A stretch of DNA of 64,000 nt from NCBI GenBank assembly GCA_016806645.1, contig JACSYO010002062.1:5636001-5700000 (forward strand). The letters run 5' to 3'. The notes below the pieces were generated by a model. The model saw only the letters and a program-made list of their open reading frames with translations. It searched no databases and was not told the origin of the DNA. The first letter of the stretch is position 1; every line of letters begins with the position of its first letter. The DNA is from Ophiodon elongatus (taxonomy: Eukaryota > Chordata > Actinopteri > Perciformes > Hexagrammidae). Of this stretch, positions 39,337 to 52,700 are shown piece after piece. The translations under genes and the position numbers were made by a program.

Positions 39337-39526
39337 GCCGGATAAATTGCTGCAATCAATATGAGTTTCTGCTCGGTTCTCCCCCTCTCTCCTCCCTCCT
39401 CTTTTCTGATTGCTCACTGTCCCTGTCCATTGCAATAGACGGGCTGAAGGTAAATTGGCCTCAGCAATCAGCATCCATTAAGCTCCACTTATAGTCAATT
39501 TTGCGTTTGCCACTGATTTCACCCAC

Positions 39527-39545
39527 GGAGGGGGGGTGGGGGGGG
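39527..39545 (+). other. potential G-quadruplex motif
   Basis: A G7 run, one T and a G8 run can provide four G-triplets. It lies about 200 bp from the similar motif at 39316-39336 and on the same strand. Confidence 0.55.
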
Positions 39546-42500
39546 ATATAATTTTAGAGAACAATATAGCCCAATGTGGTTCTTTTTTTTATCCATTTTT
39601 AAATGAGATAAGTGCAGAATGGGTTCGGTCGTTGTAGACAGAAGGAAATATGAAGGAGGGAGTCTGCTATTATCGCACAATGAACCTGATTACCTTTTAT
39701 CAAGCTATAGACTTTTTTTGTATCCTACATGCATTTAATTTGATGCAATGAATTGAGTCTAATTAAAGTGTTCGCAGAGATGACAGAAATACACCCAGGA
39801 ATCCACACGTGTGCACCCAGCGGCGTGGTAAGTGTTAACGCATCATCCAGTCTTCACTTTAACCAGCTGCACTCACAGGAATAGCAGCCGCGACAGCGCT
39901 GCTTGGCGATACGTCTGTGATTCTTCAAGGCGGTTAAACAAGCTGCATGCTCTAATGTTCTGTGTCGCCGCGCCGCGCCAGGTGGAGGCTGAGCGTTGGT
40001 CGAGATGCAAGCGAGCCAGCAGTGACGCACCTGCAGCTAATTAACCTCTGCCGATACATGTGTGTTTGACTGGAAGCCGACGGGAGAGGGGTGTCGGTAG
40101 CAAATTGCCAACGCCCCGCCGTGCACCTGGAACGGCTGGGTATAAGTGACGCCGCCACTTTTTGGCCCTTCGAAAGAGGAAACTTTAAATAGCCTGCCAA
40201 ACAGGAAAACTGTTCCAAAAAAAAAACACTGATTCCAACAGCCTCTCAGCAGTCCAAAGAGAGCACACCTTTCGTGAGAGGTTGAAGTTTGAGCCACAAT
40301 GAAAGGGAAATGGAAAGAACACATGCCGTGGATATGCAATCTCTATTGGCAACAGTCCCACATCACCTTGTCCGCCTGCAGAGAAGTCAATTTATCATGA
40401 GGCAAGCAACAACATCAGGCTGTGTGTGACACTTGTGGGAAGCTCAGGCTGACGACAGAGCTTTCCTGAGAATCTACTGCCGCCATGTACAGCCATATTT
40501 TAGCCCATACACTTCCCGAGCTTTCGCTGGTGAACAAGTGCAACCAAAACATGAAGAATGCAATCTTATTGCTTGCATATCTATTGCTCTGTCTGGAGGA
40601 CATCAATCGCCATGGTTACACTTGCCTTTTCAATTCGTCTTTTTTTTTCAGATCAGAACTCAGCTTTGTCCGCTTGTGTGTGTCTGCCTGATCGGACAGT
40701 GATCGGATATATTTTGTGGTCAAAAGGAGCGACTGTTAATTGTTGGCTAAACACATGAGTTCTTCACAATAAAATTCCCAGTTTTAATAGTTGTTTTATT
40801 GAAGGATAGCGGCTAACTAAGCACTGCTTCAATTTCTTGAAAAACACTTAATTCCCTATAAATTCTCCTAAAGAAAAGTCCCCTGTTATTTCATTACACA
40901 AACACTTTCATTTTGAAGCAGCACAATCAGGAAATGTTGGGTTTTCATCAGCAGTAACCCTTTGCTCTCACTCTAGAGAGGAACTCCCGTGTGTGGGGAG
41001 GAAAGATATGAGACTATTGATTAATATGTTTTCTGGATTGTTCCCACATGCGGTCCACACCTCACTGAGATTCAAATCAGTGCGAGTCAGTCCACCTGCG
41101 GTCTGGCTGATCAGATCCAAACGCAAGAAAGATCTGATCTTGGAGCGTACAGATGTGATAGTTAATATGTCCTGGCATGATTGGATGACGACAGTCGCAT
41201 TGAAAAGACAAGTAACGGTAACAGCAGCAACAGTGAGTGACCCGTCTGCGTGTGTCTGTTAGCATCTGTTAGCAGAGGAGCTGCAGCAATAAAAGCTCTG
41301 TGCATGTGTTTGCGGTACAACAGTGTTAACAAGCACTTCTGCATGTCACCGGATGAATATGAAGGTCCACCCGACAGACTTTGGATTGGTTCTGCTCTGC
41401 AGGTTTCTATAATTGTTTCCACCCCTGTTTTAGCAGCTGAACAAGGGAGATTGTTTTAAGTCTCTAGTCGAGCAGAGTGTTTAGAGACTGTCCTGTGAGT
41501 CTGCTGCAAAGTCACATTGCAGTGAACAAAGGAAATGCTCAGAACCCCACGAGGACACCTCAAACACCCGAGTAAGACATTACAGCTGCCTTGTCCCGTC
41601 TCCCCTGCTCTCCCGATTCATTTCCTGTCTTCTCATGACCCTCTACCTCCAGCTATTCTCTCTGGTGCATGTGAGCATCAGCTGTGCTGCTCTCAGTGGG
41701 GACTCAGTCTTAGATGTTTCTTTTGACTGCTATTACATGTACGTTACTGCAACTGCAACTCACACTTTCAACTGCTTGCTCAAGTTATTGCTCGCAATAG
41801 CAATAGGTCCACTTGATTAGAAATAATGTGGTGGTACATGTTTTGTGCCATGCCAATGTGAAGTTAGAGGCTTGCTTAATTAACTTTACAGAATTCCTGT
41901 GTTAATATTAGCGAATTTTCCCTGGGCTTTCATTTTAAAATTCGCACCTGCAATCCGTATGTAATTATCGTCTGATTTACTACAGTTTAACAGCAGCTCG
42001 TAGATTATGTTACTTATTGTAATCCAGTGCAGCGTCTTGCATGCGGGTACAAATAAACACACAACATCCAGTGAGAGAGGAGATGAACATTATTAATGTC
42101 GGAGATGGATTCTTTTCATCTGGTTTCAAAGAGACCTGCTGTCAAAGAGAGTCATCTTTTGTTGTTTTTAATGGGTAGTCTAGAAGTGAATGTTGCCATT
42201 TCCTTCACCCCGAACACACGCCAATTAAACTAAAAGTAGCCTGTGCCTCTGCAGCTAGAGCTTCATATGACGCAAGCGATGTTATTTCTAACATTATGAA
42301 GTACAAAATACAAAACCTTGATCCAGGATTTAAAGGTTTCAATCTGCTCCTGGTGATTGTTCGGCTTTAAAGAGACACACATCTTTCACATCTTAGACCC
42401 CCTCTGGCTTTGCTATTGCAAGACGCAGACTTGACAGTTCTTTATCCATATCCTAGTAGGTTGGATTTGCCTTGCCACAATAAGTCCGTATGAGAAGGAG

Positions 42501-44436
42501 AGCTGATACCACAGCTGATGCCAGAGACGTCAAGTACTTCTGAGCGTTAATCCGGCTCTTTTCCTCCCGTTCTTTCAGATGGTGTGAATGCAACAAGATG
42601 TCTCCCGAGATGCGGCTTTTCACCTCCCAACACTGTGTGGGAATGTCAGGATGGAGAGGCAACCATGCAGAAACACAAATGCAAACGATTTTAGAGTGCA
42701 GAAACAACACACACCCGACCATACACACAAACATGCACTTAGAGAAATGTGCCAGGATAGCTTGAGAAAACTAAACCAAGGACATCGGGTACGCAAGCGC
42801 TGTTGCTGCAGCAGCACAGCTTTCTCTTTACTTCTCCTTCAAATTCAGCTACAGCTACCGATATGTACAGCCTCGTACATTCCTGTATTATTATGTGTGC
42901 GCTAATAGCAATTACCTGGGGAGACCGGAGGGTGGGCGCGACACTTCTGCGCTCTAAATCCCATATACAGAATTTTTTTAATCCATGTTTCAAAACCACA
43001 TCTCAATGGCTTTCCTTAGATTGCGTGAATGTTCATGTGGACCCTGCATGTGCAGTATACTGTATCTGCTTTGTGCAACACTTGGAGCTTTTATTGACGT
43101 CTTTGCACTTTGCTTGTCTAGTTTGCAGTTTGTTCCCTAACACCCACGTAATGTTTTTGGGCCTGTTTCCTCATGACCTTGCTTCATGGAAAACATAGAT
43201 AGCAGTACATGAATAGATATGCGTCTGAGGCTTTATAGATTCCAAAAGTGTCCACCGGTCTGCGTCAAATACAGAGCATCAGCCCTGCAGCTCATAGGTC
43301 GTCACTGCTTCGCCCAAGGACACTTAATTAATACTGTGTTCATTCATACCACGGATCTCCTTGTACTCAACTGAATAATTCTATTGTGGGCATCATTTCA
43401 AAGCTCCAGCAGGAATGGAAGTATTTGCGTTGTGAATAAACAAAACGTATGACTTGCTCAGTGGAACCTTAATGACACGATCCAATTGACTCAACAGATG
43501 GCCTATGATGAAAGCATAAAGCTTCAGGCAATAGCACATTTTATGCTTCCTTTATATCTTATGGATAGAAACATGCAACACAACGTGAAACACAGGGTTG
43601 TATTCTGAGGGAAATTGGACTTGCATAATTACTGCAGTGTTATCATCTGCGGTGCACGCAGGCATGAAATCAGATCTCAGAAAGATCTCAGAAAGCGTGA
43701 ATTAAATTTGTCTTCAGATTTAAATCTCTAAATCTCTCTCTCTCTGTGACTATGGGGTGTGATATAATGCACATCCTGTATAGTAGGCGAAGGTTTGCAG
43801 ATTCTGACGCCAACGCTTTCGGTTCAGGAGGGTTGAATTTCTTTTCTCAATTTGTGACCGAGGCAATAATTGCAGAAGGGCTGTATAGATGATGAAAGTA
43901 GTAAAGAATAAGATTGGGGTGGGGCCGAAAAAAAGTTGGAAAACTATTCAAAGAGAATACATTTAGGGTCTAGTCTATGTTAGCTCATGAATACTGCATA
44001 ATTCTGTTAAAGTTTCTCAGAATGGGTAGTGCCAATCAGCAGCCTCCCAGATTGAACAACAAAAGATGTCTCGACAACAAAAGCAGCTTGAATTCTGTTT
44101 CTTCTGCTGTAAAATTATTTGACATACTGTATGTAAGGATGGCAACAAAAATTAATTTGCTGCTCTTTGACAGAATCAGGGGAAACCTAAAAAAATCTTT
44201 GATCTCAAACGCATTCCATCAAGCGAGTTAGGTGACAAACTCTGTGAGCCTTTTGAGCTTTTTGAGAACTAAACACACATCAGTGGAACATGTGCAACCC
44301 CTGAGATTCTGTGTTCTGGTTGGAAGTAAGATTTTATACGAGTTTTAATATCTTTATGAATCTGCTTTGGTTTGACTAGCTCACACCAATTTGACACCAC
44401 CAGAGTGAGGTGTTAAATCTCATGCCTGTATCATGT

Positions 44437-44611
44437 CAGTTCGTGTCAATGAAATTGTCACGGAATGCAATCTATTGTTTTTTTTTTGTACAGGGACACA
44501 AATAGTCTTTTTTTCGTGTTACGTAGGACAAAAACAATCCTAATGGAAAGTCCATTAGGATCCCTTTACGTGGTGGACACACAAATGAAATTGTGACTAT
44601 TTCACGAACTG
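44437..44611. repeat. small inverted-repeat element with a perfect central hairpin
   Basis: cagttcgtg at 44437-44445 recurs inverted as cacgaactg at 44603-44611. Inside is a perfect 11-bp stem with a 3-nt loop (atcctaatgga, aag, tccattaggat) at 44537-44561. Two related direct blocks, caatgaaattgtcac (about 44446) and caaatgaaattgtgac (about 44582), flank the centre. It could be a small MITE or a structured intronic element. No coding. Confidence 0.5.
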
Positions 44612-47600
44612 CCCTGAGACTGTATTGTACATCTTCCAAGCTGCTCACCCCCTTTGCAAGCCCCCAAAATAACTTGTATTCATCCAATGTTTTGACCATC
44701 ACATTTCATAATTTATATAGCGAAAACCTTGTAGGTAAGCTTGTAACATTCAGCTTGTGGACAACCTCTCCTTTTTCCTTTGAATGTCGTTTTTTTGTCC
44801 TACACCTGTACCCAAGTGAGGTTGGATGTGCACACTATCCACCTTCTTTGCCTTGCAATCTACTCATGTAAAGACAAAGTGCTACAGGTGTTGCTCATTT
44901 GAGATTTCAATCTTGTTGCACCTGGTTAGAGCAGCATGAGCCAGCAAAAATCAATACAATATTTGCATTTCTCTTCTAAAAGCTGAAACAGCTGTAAATA
45001 GTCTGTAAATCAGTCTACATTAGTCTATAAATATATAACCCTGTAACATTCAATTATCTGTCTTTCTCCACCATACACAATGGTTCTTCATCATCAGCTT
45101 ATTCCACACTGACTGCATCACACATACTCTGCGTCGGCTTGTTCCAACTCTATAAGGGAGCTTTATGATATTTACCCAAGACTATGTATTTTCAAGTGGC
45201 AACATGCTAGCTGTTTTGTGCATCATTTCACACACATTTACTCGGACATATTTATTTGGTATCTATGGAAACGTTGGGATCTGAACTAGTCCTTGAAATT
45301 ATTTTATGTTGTTTGGAAAGTGTTTGACTGCACAGAATTGGTTTACAAGTGGCCTGTGGGCCATGGCTTTTCAAGGTTCAAATAGATTTATTAGTCAAGC
45401 AAAGACAAAAAGAGAATTGGCTGCTTTTCTCTTTATCATAAAATGAAATTATTTGTAGCCTGGACCTTTTAGTCTGACAAAACAAGAAAACTGAAAGGTT
45501 TTGATCTCAGAACTTGTGCTTTTTGATATTTTATTATCTAAATGATTAATGAATTAATTCATTAGCTTCTGCCCTATTTTTCCTTTTGACTTAAATACTT
45601 TATGTAAACCCTGTCTGGCATTTATTCATGTCTTGCCTTTCATTATTATTATGCTGTTTTTAAAGCCAGTTTTTAAAAAAATGTCATCTGGCTTGTTTAA
45701 ATTATAGAGTAGTACTCCTTATTTTGTCCAGAAGACAAACATGTCTCCCTCTCTCTGCCTTGCCTCTTATCTCCCTCTCATTCTGTTTGTATTGCCATTG
45801 GAGTCATGACTCTCTTCCTGTCCTCTGGGACCCTGAGACAGTGTGATAGCCCAACTCAGAAGATGTGTCCACGTTCATCCATCCCCTCTCCTCCTCACAC
45901 TCGCCCTTCATTCCCTTCCGTCGAGGCCACAGCGTGCCAGAGGTCCTTGGCAGCATTTGTCTGCCCTGCTGGTGAACCTTTTTAGCTGGCACAATTCAAG
46001 TCTCGGTCCATCTGAGGGCCGTGCCACTTTGTCTTAGGAGACAAGTTGGACAGAGAACTGTAGGCTAGGGAGAAGGGATGAGGTCTGACGCTTGGACAAG
46101 ATGCGTGTCGAGGAAAGGATGGCACGGAGGAGGTTAGCAAAAGACAGATGGGGGCGAGAGGGGGCCGTCTGGAGGGAAATTTGGAAAGGGGAACAAGAAT
46201 GTCAACACTGAGGCAAGCTCGAGCACGAGACACAAAGGTAACCTAGGAAATTAGGATTTGATGAGTAGCAGAGGAGTCAAGGAGAGTGATGCTGTGACAA
46301 GATTATCTGAGGGGGCGAGGAAAGAAGAGGGAGGCCACAATCTTCCTCTCTTCTTTTACAACTTTGCACTTACCAACTTTTTGAAGCAGCAAGAATAAAA
46401 TGGAGAAAAAAAGGAAGAAAGAAAAAGGTGGTGTTACTGAAAAAAAAATTCATAGGCTATACAACATTGTGTTTTGTAGTAGAGAACAGAAAACAGGAAT
46501 TTGATAGAAATAAAGAAGGCAGTCAAGAGAAGGATGGAAGCCAGTGAGAAGAATAACCTGAAAGAAGGCCGATCAATTCTTAATATCAGAAAAATTAAGA
46601 GGATAGAGATTTGGTAAAGAGTTTGAGAACGTTGCTAAGAATAGATGAAAAAAGATCAGAAATGAATTAGGGAAAGTGGTGTGAGCTAAAGCTGAAACAA
46701 ACCGATAGTAGGAGGGGTTTTGTGTCAGTGGGTCAGCTGGGATAATAAAAAGTTATATATTGGTAAATCCCAGCCATATCATATTAACGGAGTCGCTGAT
46801 TAATAGATTAACAATCAATCACTGACTTCGGTGAGTAAACCAATTTAATAGTTAAGATTTGTTAGGGAACAACTTGTTTCTTGATGTTTAAACTCAAATA
46901 TCTTCACACCTGGAGTTGCACAGGAAGTTGCTGAGCCTAAGGTGCTACAGATCCTAGAACTTGTTTTCATAAAACACAGAAAAAGCCATAGAGTTTGGAT
47001 TCATTTTGAGAAAATGGGTCCCTGGGTATGGACTAATGTGAGCTTTTGTCTGTGTGTCTAATGATACTCATTGATTTTACATTGGCATGGTTTATGTGCC
47101 ACTACCATGTAATGCGCTATTAAGAGGTCATGGTCATTTCATGTATTTCTGTGCAACCAGGCTGGTCTGAACATGTAAACCCCCTTTCCCCCCCCCATGT
47201 GCATCTTTTTCACATCCACCATAACTCTAAAATGCTGAACTTGGTTGAAAACTGCACCACATATTTAATGCAAAACGCTTCCTTTACAGGTCTGTAATTT
47301 CATAATAATTTCCAAGGAGGTTTACTGGAAAGAACTGAGTTTAATTGTTGATTTCCAGATGAATTTCCAAAAACAGCTTCTTCTTAAACCCAAGTAAACA
47401 TTCATTAAGGAATCCTTTATCTTTAGAAATGTTGACTTGTATACTTATATCAGCGGTCCTGATATACTCTGACAGAAGACATTTTAGGTAATGCTCTTAA
47501 TTGAAATCAACTGGAAGCACACCTGAACACTGTCTCCATTCTCACTTTTAATAGCACCAAATCATCCAGTTTTTATAAGAACTTTCCACTAAATGTACGA

Positions 47601-49204
47601 TTAGAAACTATTTCATCCATTAAATAAAGCATTGTCCACAAAATTCATACAATAGGAAATCATCAAAAGAAAATTTCATGCAGATTATATGTTTTTAAGG
47701 GAGACTTATTCTGCTGACAGGCATAATTACTTTTCTTAATAAATTTGAATTGAGCCTTAGTAAACAAAAATGTCATAACAATTACAGTTATTGGCAGAGA
47801 CCCAATATTAAATGACTTAAACTTGGATCAGGAGCAAAAAAATGTCTGAGCTCTTTGAATTTCCACAGACTATCCATCCACAATGATCAACGGATAAAGT
47901 AGCAATGCTTTCCGTCTGACATTTGACAAATTGTCTTAGTGATGATGGCAACAGTTCTTAGCTACCAATGTGTTCAGGTCAGTGGGTTTGGTGTACAAAC
48001 ACAGCGATGGGTGTCCCTTCAGTGAACACCAATGTTGTTCTAACAAGGACAATTACCCCAATACTTGCTTGAAATTAAAAACCTCATTACGGAGACTTAA
48101 TTAATGATCTGGAAAGTAAAGGATATTAACATAGAGCAAGTGATAACAGTGTTGTTGCATTTGCCACATTTCAACTACATGTCTCATTTATGGCACATTC
48201 TCCTTTGCAATCAAGTAGGGCATACTCATAATGAGAAATTAAAAAATTTCAGAATATTACCACAGAGAGTTTTTTTTTTTCATTGGACAATTATGAGGTA
48301 AAAATCCCTGGAGGCAGAGTACTGTCCTTTTACGGTAAATGGTGCTATTACAGCATGCACCTTGTTGGTAGAAAAGTCACAGATAAGCTATTGTACTGCC
48401 ACACTGTTAGTGCCCCAGTGACAAGGTCGCATATTTTTTGGAATGAGCTGAGAGGAACGGGGGAAATTAATATGGCATAGATAGCGAGCTGTAAAGACAG
48501 AAGTTAGGGCAATTTGTGTTCTTCCCTCAGCTATATGACATTGAGAGGCCCATGTCTTTGGAGGATAAAGAAATGGGAGAAGTGACATTAGCCTGAGTAG
48601 GAAAGGGTATTTGAGAAAGCAGGGAATAGAAGAGAAAATGAGTCGGTAATATGAGGACAAATTACAAGGAAGAGCAGACTATAAAAGACAGAAAAGCGGT
48701 AAGGTAGAAATACAGTAAACACATACATTATTGTTACTTAAACATAAAAGACAGAAGATTGTTTGTAGATGTCAGAAATATTATTTTAAATAGTCATGGA
48801 AGCTGTGGTATGTTGCAGTAAATCTTGCTCTCTTGCAATGTATTCAATGTTTTAATCTGTATAAAATGCAGAAATTCAGTTAAAGCCATGGTCAGAATTT
48901 GTTATGGAATACTTGTTATTTTTCTACTTTCCAGCAGTCCTGCTTCACTGTGTGTATTAATGCATTAGCATTGTTTCTCAAACCCCCTCCCTCCTTCCCT
49001 TCCAAAAAAAAACAAACAAGCAGTGATGTGGCTTCTAAGGACCTGCATCAAAAACCACTGATACAAGATCTACATAATGAGCACGTAGATGCACAATGTG
49101 CAGAGGACGTTTAGTTTTGCAGCACTTAGATAATTTAATGTGCTGTATGATTCGTGATGAGAGAAGAATCTATGACTGCATTGCTGTTGCAATGACTAAC
49201 TGCA

Positions 49205-49365
49205 TTTCTGAAGAAATACCATATCGGCATATTTCAAGGGGAATATGCAATAAGGGTCACGGCCAAGATTTTAGATGTACTATATTTCAGAAGAAATACC
49301 ATATGCATATTTCAAGGGTAAGATGTAATACGGGCCACAGCTTTTTAGAGCTACTATACCCTAAG
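49205..49365. repeat. diverged tandem duplication, about 80-bp unit
   Basis: Two consecutive units share gaagaaataccatat (starting 49210 and 49290), gcatatttcaagggg/gcatatttcaagggt, an aataagggtcac/aatacgggccac block and a terminal gtactatat/gctactatac. Differences are scattered, so the duplication is old. It ends about 360 bp downstream, on the minus strand, of the EGF exon of nrg3. Confidence 0.65.
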
Positions 49366-49726
49366 AGTTAATGTACTGCTACTTTTCTATTTGATTATTT
49401 TGATTATTTTGATTGATTTGAGACCTTTGAACCCCCTGGCCCACCTGATCCCCACACAGCCAACATTAATATCTAACACTCTGCCTTTTGGGGATGTTTG
49501 CATGGACAGTGTAAGTTTATGAAGATTTGATTTTCCTTAGTGCTTTATTCATGTGGATCAATACTCTTATTTTAAGAACTCCAGTTGCACCTCATCAGAA
49601 TGATCTAAGATTTATGACCCCCTCAGGTTCCTTAATCTTAACTTTTGTCAATCAGATTTGATGTTTTGGGTTAATGATGGATCTTGGTACACTGAGTACA
49701 TTGAAGTAAAATATATGGAAACTTAC

Positions 49727-49800
49727 TTGGGTCAGACAGGATGGAGTCTGTCTTGGGCAGAAACTGGTCACAGCGGATTCCCTGGTAGCCTTCTCGACAC
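49727..49800 (-). CDS. nrg3: neuregulin 3, internal exon: C-terminal half of EGF-like domain and juxtamembrane linker
   Basis: This 74-nt exon encodes the end of the receptor-binding EGF fold. The translation contains CREGYQGIRC, the classic C5-x-x-GY-x-G-x-x-C6 ending of an EGF domain, then DQFLPKTDSILSDP. From memory, mammalian NRG3 has CKEGYQGVRC followed by the same linker, so the match is specific to NRG3 and not NRG1 or NRG2. The minus-strand acceptor reads tctccaccag and the donor gtaagt. The exon enters in phase 2 (its first G completes an Arg codon after EGF cysteine 4) and leaves in phase 1. NRG3 is a type I membrane growth factor whose EGF domain activates ErbB4 at the cell surface. 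The exon for EGF cysteines 1-4 is not visible up to 64000. The junction lacks the Thr-Asp seen in mammals (SDPTDHLG); here it reads SDP-N-HLG. Confidence 0.93.
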
Positions 49801-52469
49801 CTGGTGGAGAAAAGAGAGAGAAGAATATACCATTAGTCATTGAATCAGGTATATTTGATGAGGTACATATGCCACTACAACAGAAGTGGGTATACTCTTA
49901 AATTATTACCCAATTAGTTTTTTTAATAGGCTCATCCAGGAAAGGATAAATGTTCTGTGTAATAAATAGTGACATGTAGGACTTGCATGTCACTGTTGCC
50001 CAGATTTGCGACTCGTGCTGGACTGTCTCTCATGATTTTACTTTTTCGGACACCACTGAATAATGCACATCACAAGGGATTTAGAACAAGTCACGTGACT
50101 AGCGACTCACATGACAAAATGTGAACTTTTAGTTTCGCACAGGACCCATTCACTTCCCCTCCTGCCTCGAGTGGACTATCTCAAGCTCAATCTCTGCTAT
50201 GTCATTTGCTCTGAGCATATAATAATGACGCGGGTTGAAAGTTGAATGCCCAGTGCGTTGCACCAAGGGGCATAGACCAAACGAGTTGGGAGTGAGATCA
50301 GGTTGAGAAGTATCGGAAATTCCCACTGAAAAATAGTCGCACATACCCTGCACTGCACCAATGACTACAGCTCATGTAAATCCAAAAGATGCATAAAAAG
50401 CACCTTTCTCGTGTTTTGAGACAAATGCAGGTACGGTTCAGTCCTTGTGGAAATGAGCCGGATTGCAAGAAATTGTAAAGTAAGGCAAGCTGACAGGAAT
50501 AAATTAATAGAGAGGTGATTTTTAAGGGTTGAAACCTGCAATAGGAAAGAACTTTCTCGAAGAAGACATCTGTCCTTTCAGCAAAAAGCACAAATTGAGG
50601 CTGCAGCAGAAAAGGAGCATCCAATCCCCATTAGGTGAGAACCTATAACCTTTCATTGTGTCTTGCTGAATGAGTTTCAGTATCCTTGCTTGGTTGTAGG
50701 AAATCATCACAGAAAAAAGACAAATGTATAACTTTCGCCCGAAAAAGGCAAGGAGTAAGAACTGTGTTAAGATGGAGCCAAACTTGCCAATGACGATGAG
50801 TCTGCTGTAAAAATATTTCCTTTTCCTTTGTGCTCTTAACCCTACAAGTCACCAAGAGGAAGCAATTCTGATGAAAAGTGCTCAATTAATTGAAGACACA
50901 TTCCGCGGTTTCTGGATAGTCCTCAAACTCTCAACTTATGAAATTGATTGGCACATTCATGAGAGTGCCAGTCAGGCAATGATCATTAAGCAGCTAATGA
51001 ATTCTGAAATGTTCTCAGGCTGCTCTTCAGAAAATGTCCCAGAGAAAAGGCTATGCATTGCGAGTATGTGTTTTTAATTAATTTCAGCTCAATAACTACG
51101 TTCTTATCAACATATAGAAGTGTAAATGTGTCTTACAGTGCGCAGAAATAGCACGGAGACTAAAATGCCAGTATGCAGTGAAAAAGCCTAATTGGGTGTC
51201 TCAGTTGGTTTGGATATCAATCTTTGCCTCTGGCTATTTGTACCTCACTTGCTGTTCTGTTTCTCTCTGTCCCTCTTGAGGAAACTGCAAGTCTCATACA
51301 TGAAAATAAAACAGAAACTTCAGGAAAGCAGTTTGTGCTACCTCTCTAAATATGACCCTACTATATCTATTAAATCTATCATTGTCACTTTTTCATTATT
51401 CTCTGTCACTAAGACACACTTGTTCCCGTTTCCTCCCGTTCACCCCTGTGGATCTGTTTCATTGACACTCCTGGAGTTAATCTACATCTGCTCTGACAAG
51501 CTGACAGCAGAGCAAATATGCATATCCCAGCGGCCCCTGCCTTTTGAAGCGCCCAACTGAGAGAACATCTACGTCCACCCAGACAAAACGCCGGAGCTGT
51601 ACATAGAGATCAAGCCTACAAAAGAATGCAGTGTGACATATCAAAGATTTTGCTCCGTGCAGAGTGTACCCTCTTTATGTCTCTCATCTACGGTGAGCGA
51701 TTTTCCATTATTAAATGAGCTGCAGGAGGCTGTGAAAGATGCACTCGACTGGGCGTGCTAGTGGTTTGCTTGAATAGCATCGTGACTGTTGGGAGGGAGA
51801 AGGGGGAAAACATGTGGAGACGTATTGGTGAAAACAGAGTCTGTGACATTGATGCTGAATCTAAACAACAACAAAGAAAAATATTGTTGTGATATTGAAT
51901 TGAATCTTTCTGAAACTAAATGGGTAGGTTGAAAGTGCATAAATCTACTAAATATTTTTGTTAAGTGTGCTCTAGTACACTGAACATTATTGTCCCACAT
52001 TGCATTGCACAACGGAGATGAAAGATCTACTCAAAGCTGCAGAACATTAGAATACATTGGGGTTGGTCAGACAGATCCAGAAAGATATTGGAAAACAAAC
52101 AATAGGTGTTTGGAAAAACCTTTTATACGTTTGTGAAGTTTCATTGACAGTGGCATTTCAAAATCGCCACACATACTGAACCATGTCCTGCTTCACAAAA
52201 GGGTAAAGTACTTTGGACCGCACAACTGTCAGCAATTCAAATCACGTTATCAGTAGGCCTTTTTCACAGAAGACTTTTTGACTAGCGAAGACATGATCCG
52301 GTTGCCCTGGTTGGTTGGATTGGTTAGGTTTAGGCACGAGGACTGTGATTGATCAGGGCCAGTCATGCCTTCACCATAGCAGGAAAATAAAAAAAAATCG
52401 CTTACTGGGACACTTGATGGAGCAGAGTCAATGAATATATTTTACCTGTGCTTTTCCTGCTATATGGCA

Positions 52470-52700
52470 CATCCACCAAAATACTCAACAAACTACAATA
52501 CATCCTAAACTCAGCTGCCCGTCTGCTCTCCCACATCAGCGATCTCATCACCCCAGTCTATACAGCAAATAATACAGTCCAAGATTCTCCCCCTCACATA
52601 CAAAGCCCTTCACAACCTAGCCTCTTTATACCTTTCTGACCTCCTTTGCCGACACGCTCCCACCCTCGACCTCAGATCCATCAACGCCAACCTCATATAT
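52470..52700 (+). mobile_element. L2/CR1-like LINE, reverse-transcriptase C-terminal remnant
   Basis: The first frame gives KILNKLQYILNSAARLLSHI, then SDLITPV, the conserved motif that precedes LHWLPV in L2-type fish LINEs. The LHWLPVxxRI block is missing. After a frame change at about 52570 the reading continues KILPLTYKALHNLA, YLSDLLCRHAPTLDLRS and INANL, the usual end of this domain. The copy is therefore truncated, internally deleted and frameshifted, and is an old fossil. No target-site duplication was located. Confidence 0.82.

Noticed and set aside
50298..50624. Minus-strand frame ending Tyr-Cys-Arg before a gt, as expected for the missing EGF exon
   Set aside because: It lacks the other EGF cysteines and the CLNDGEC-type motif; the donor context (gtttca) is weak.
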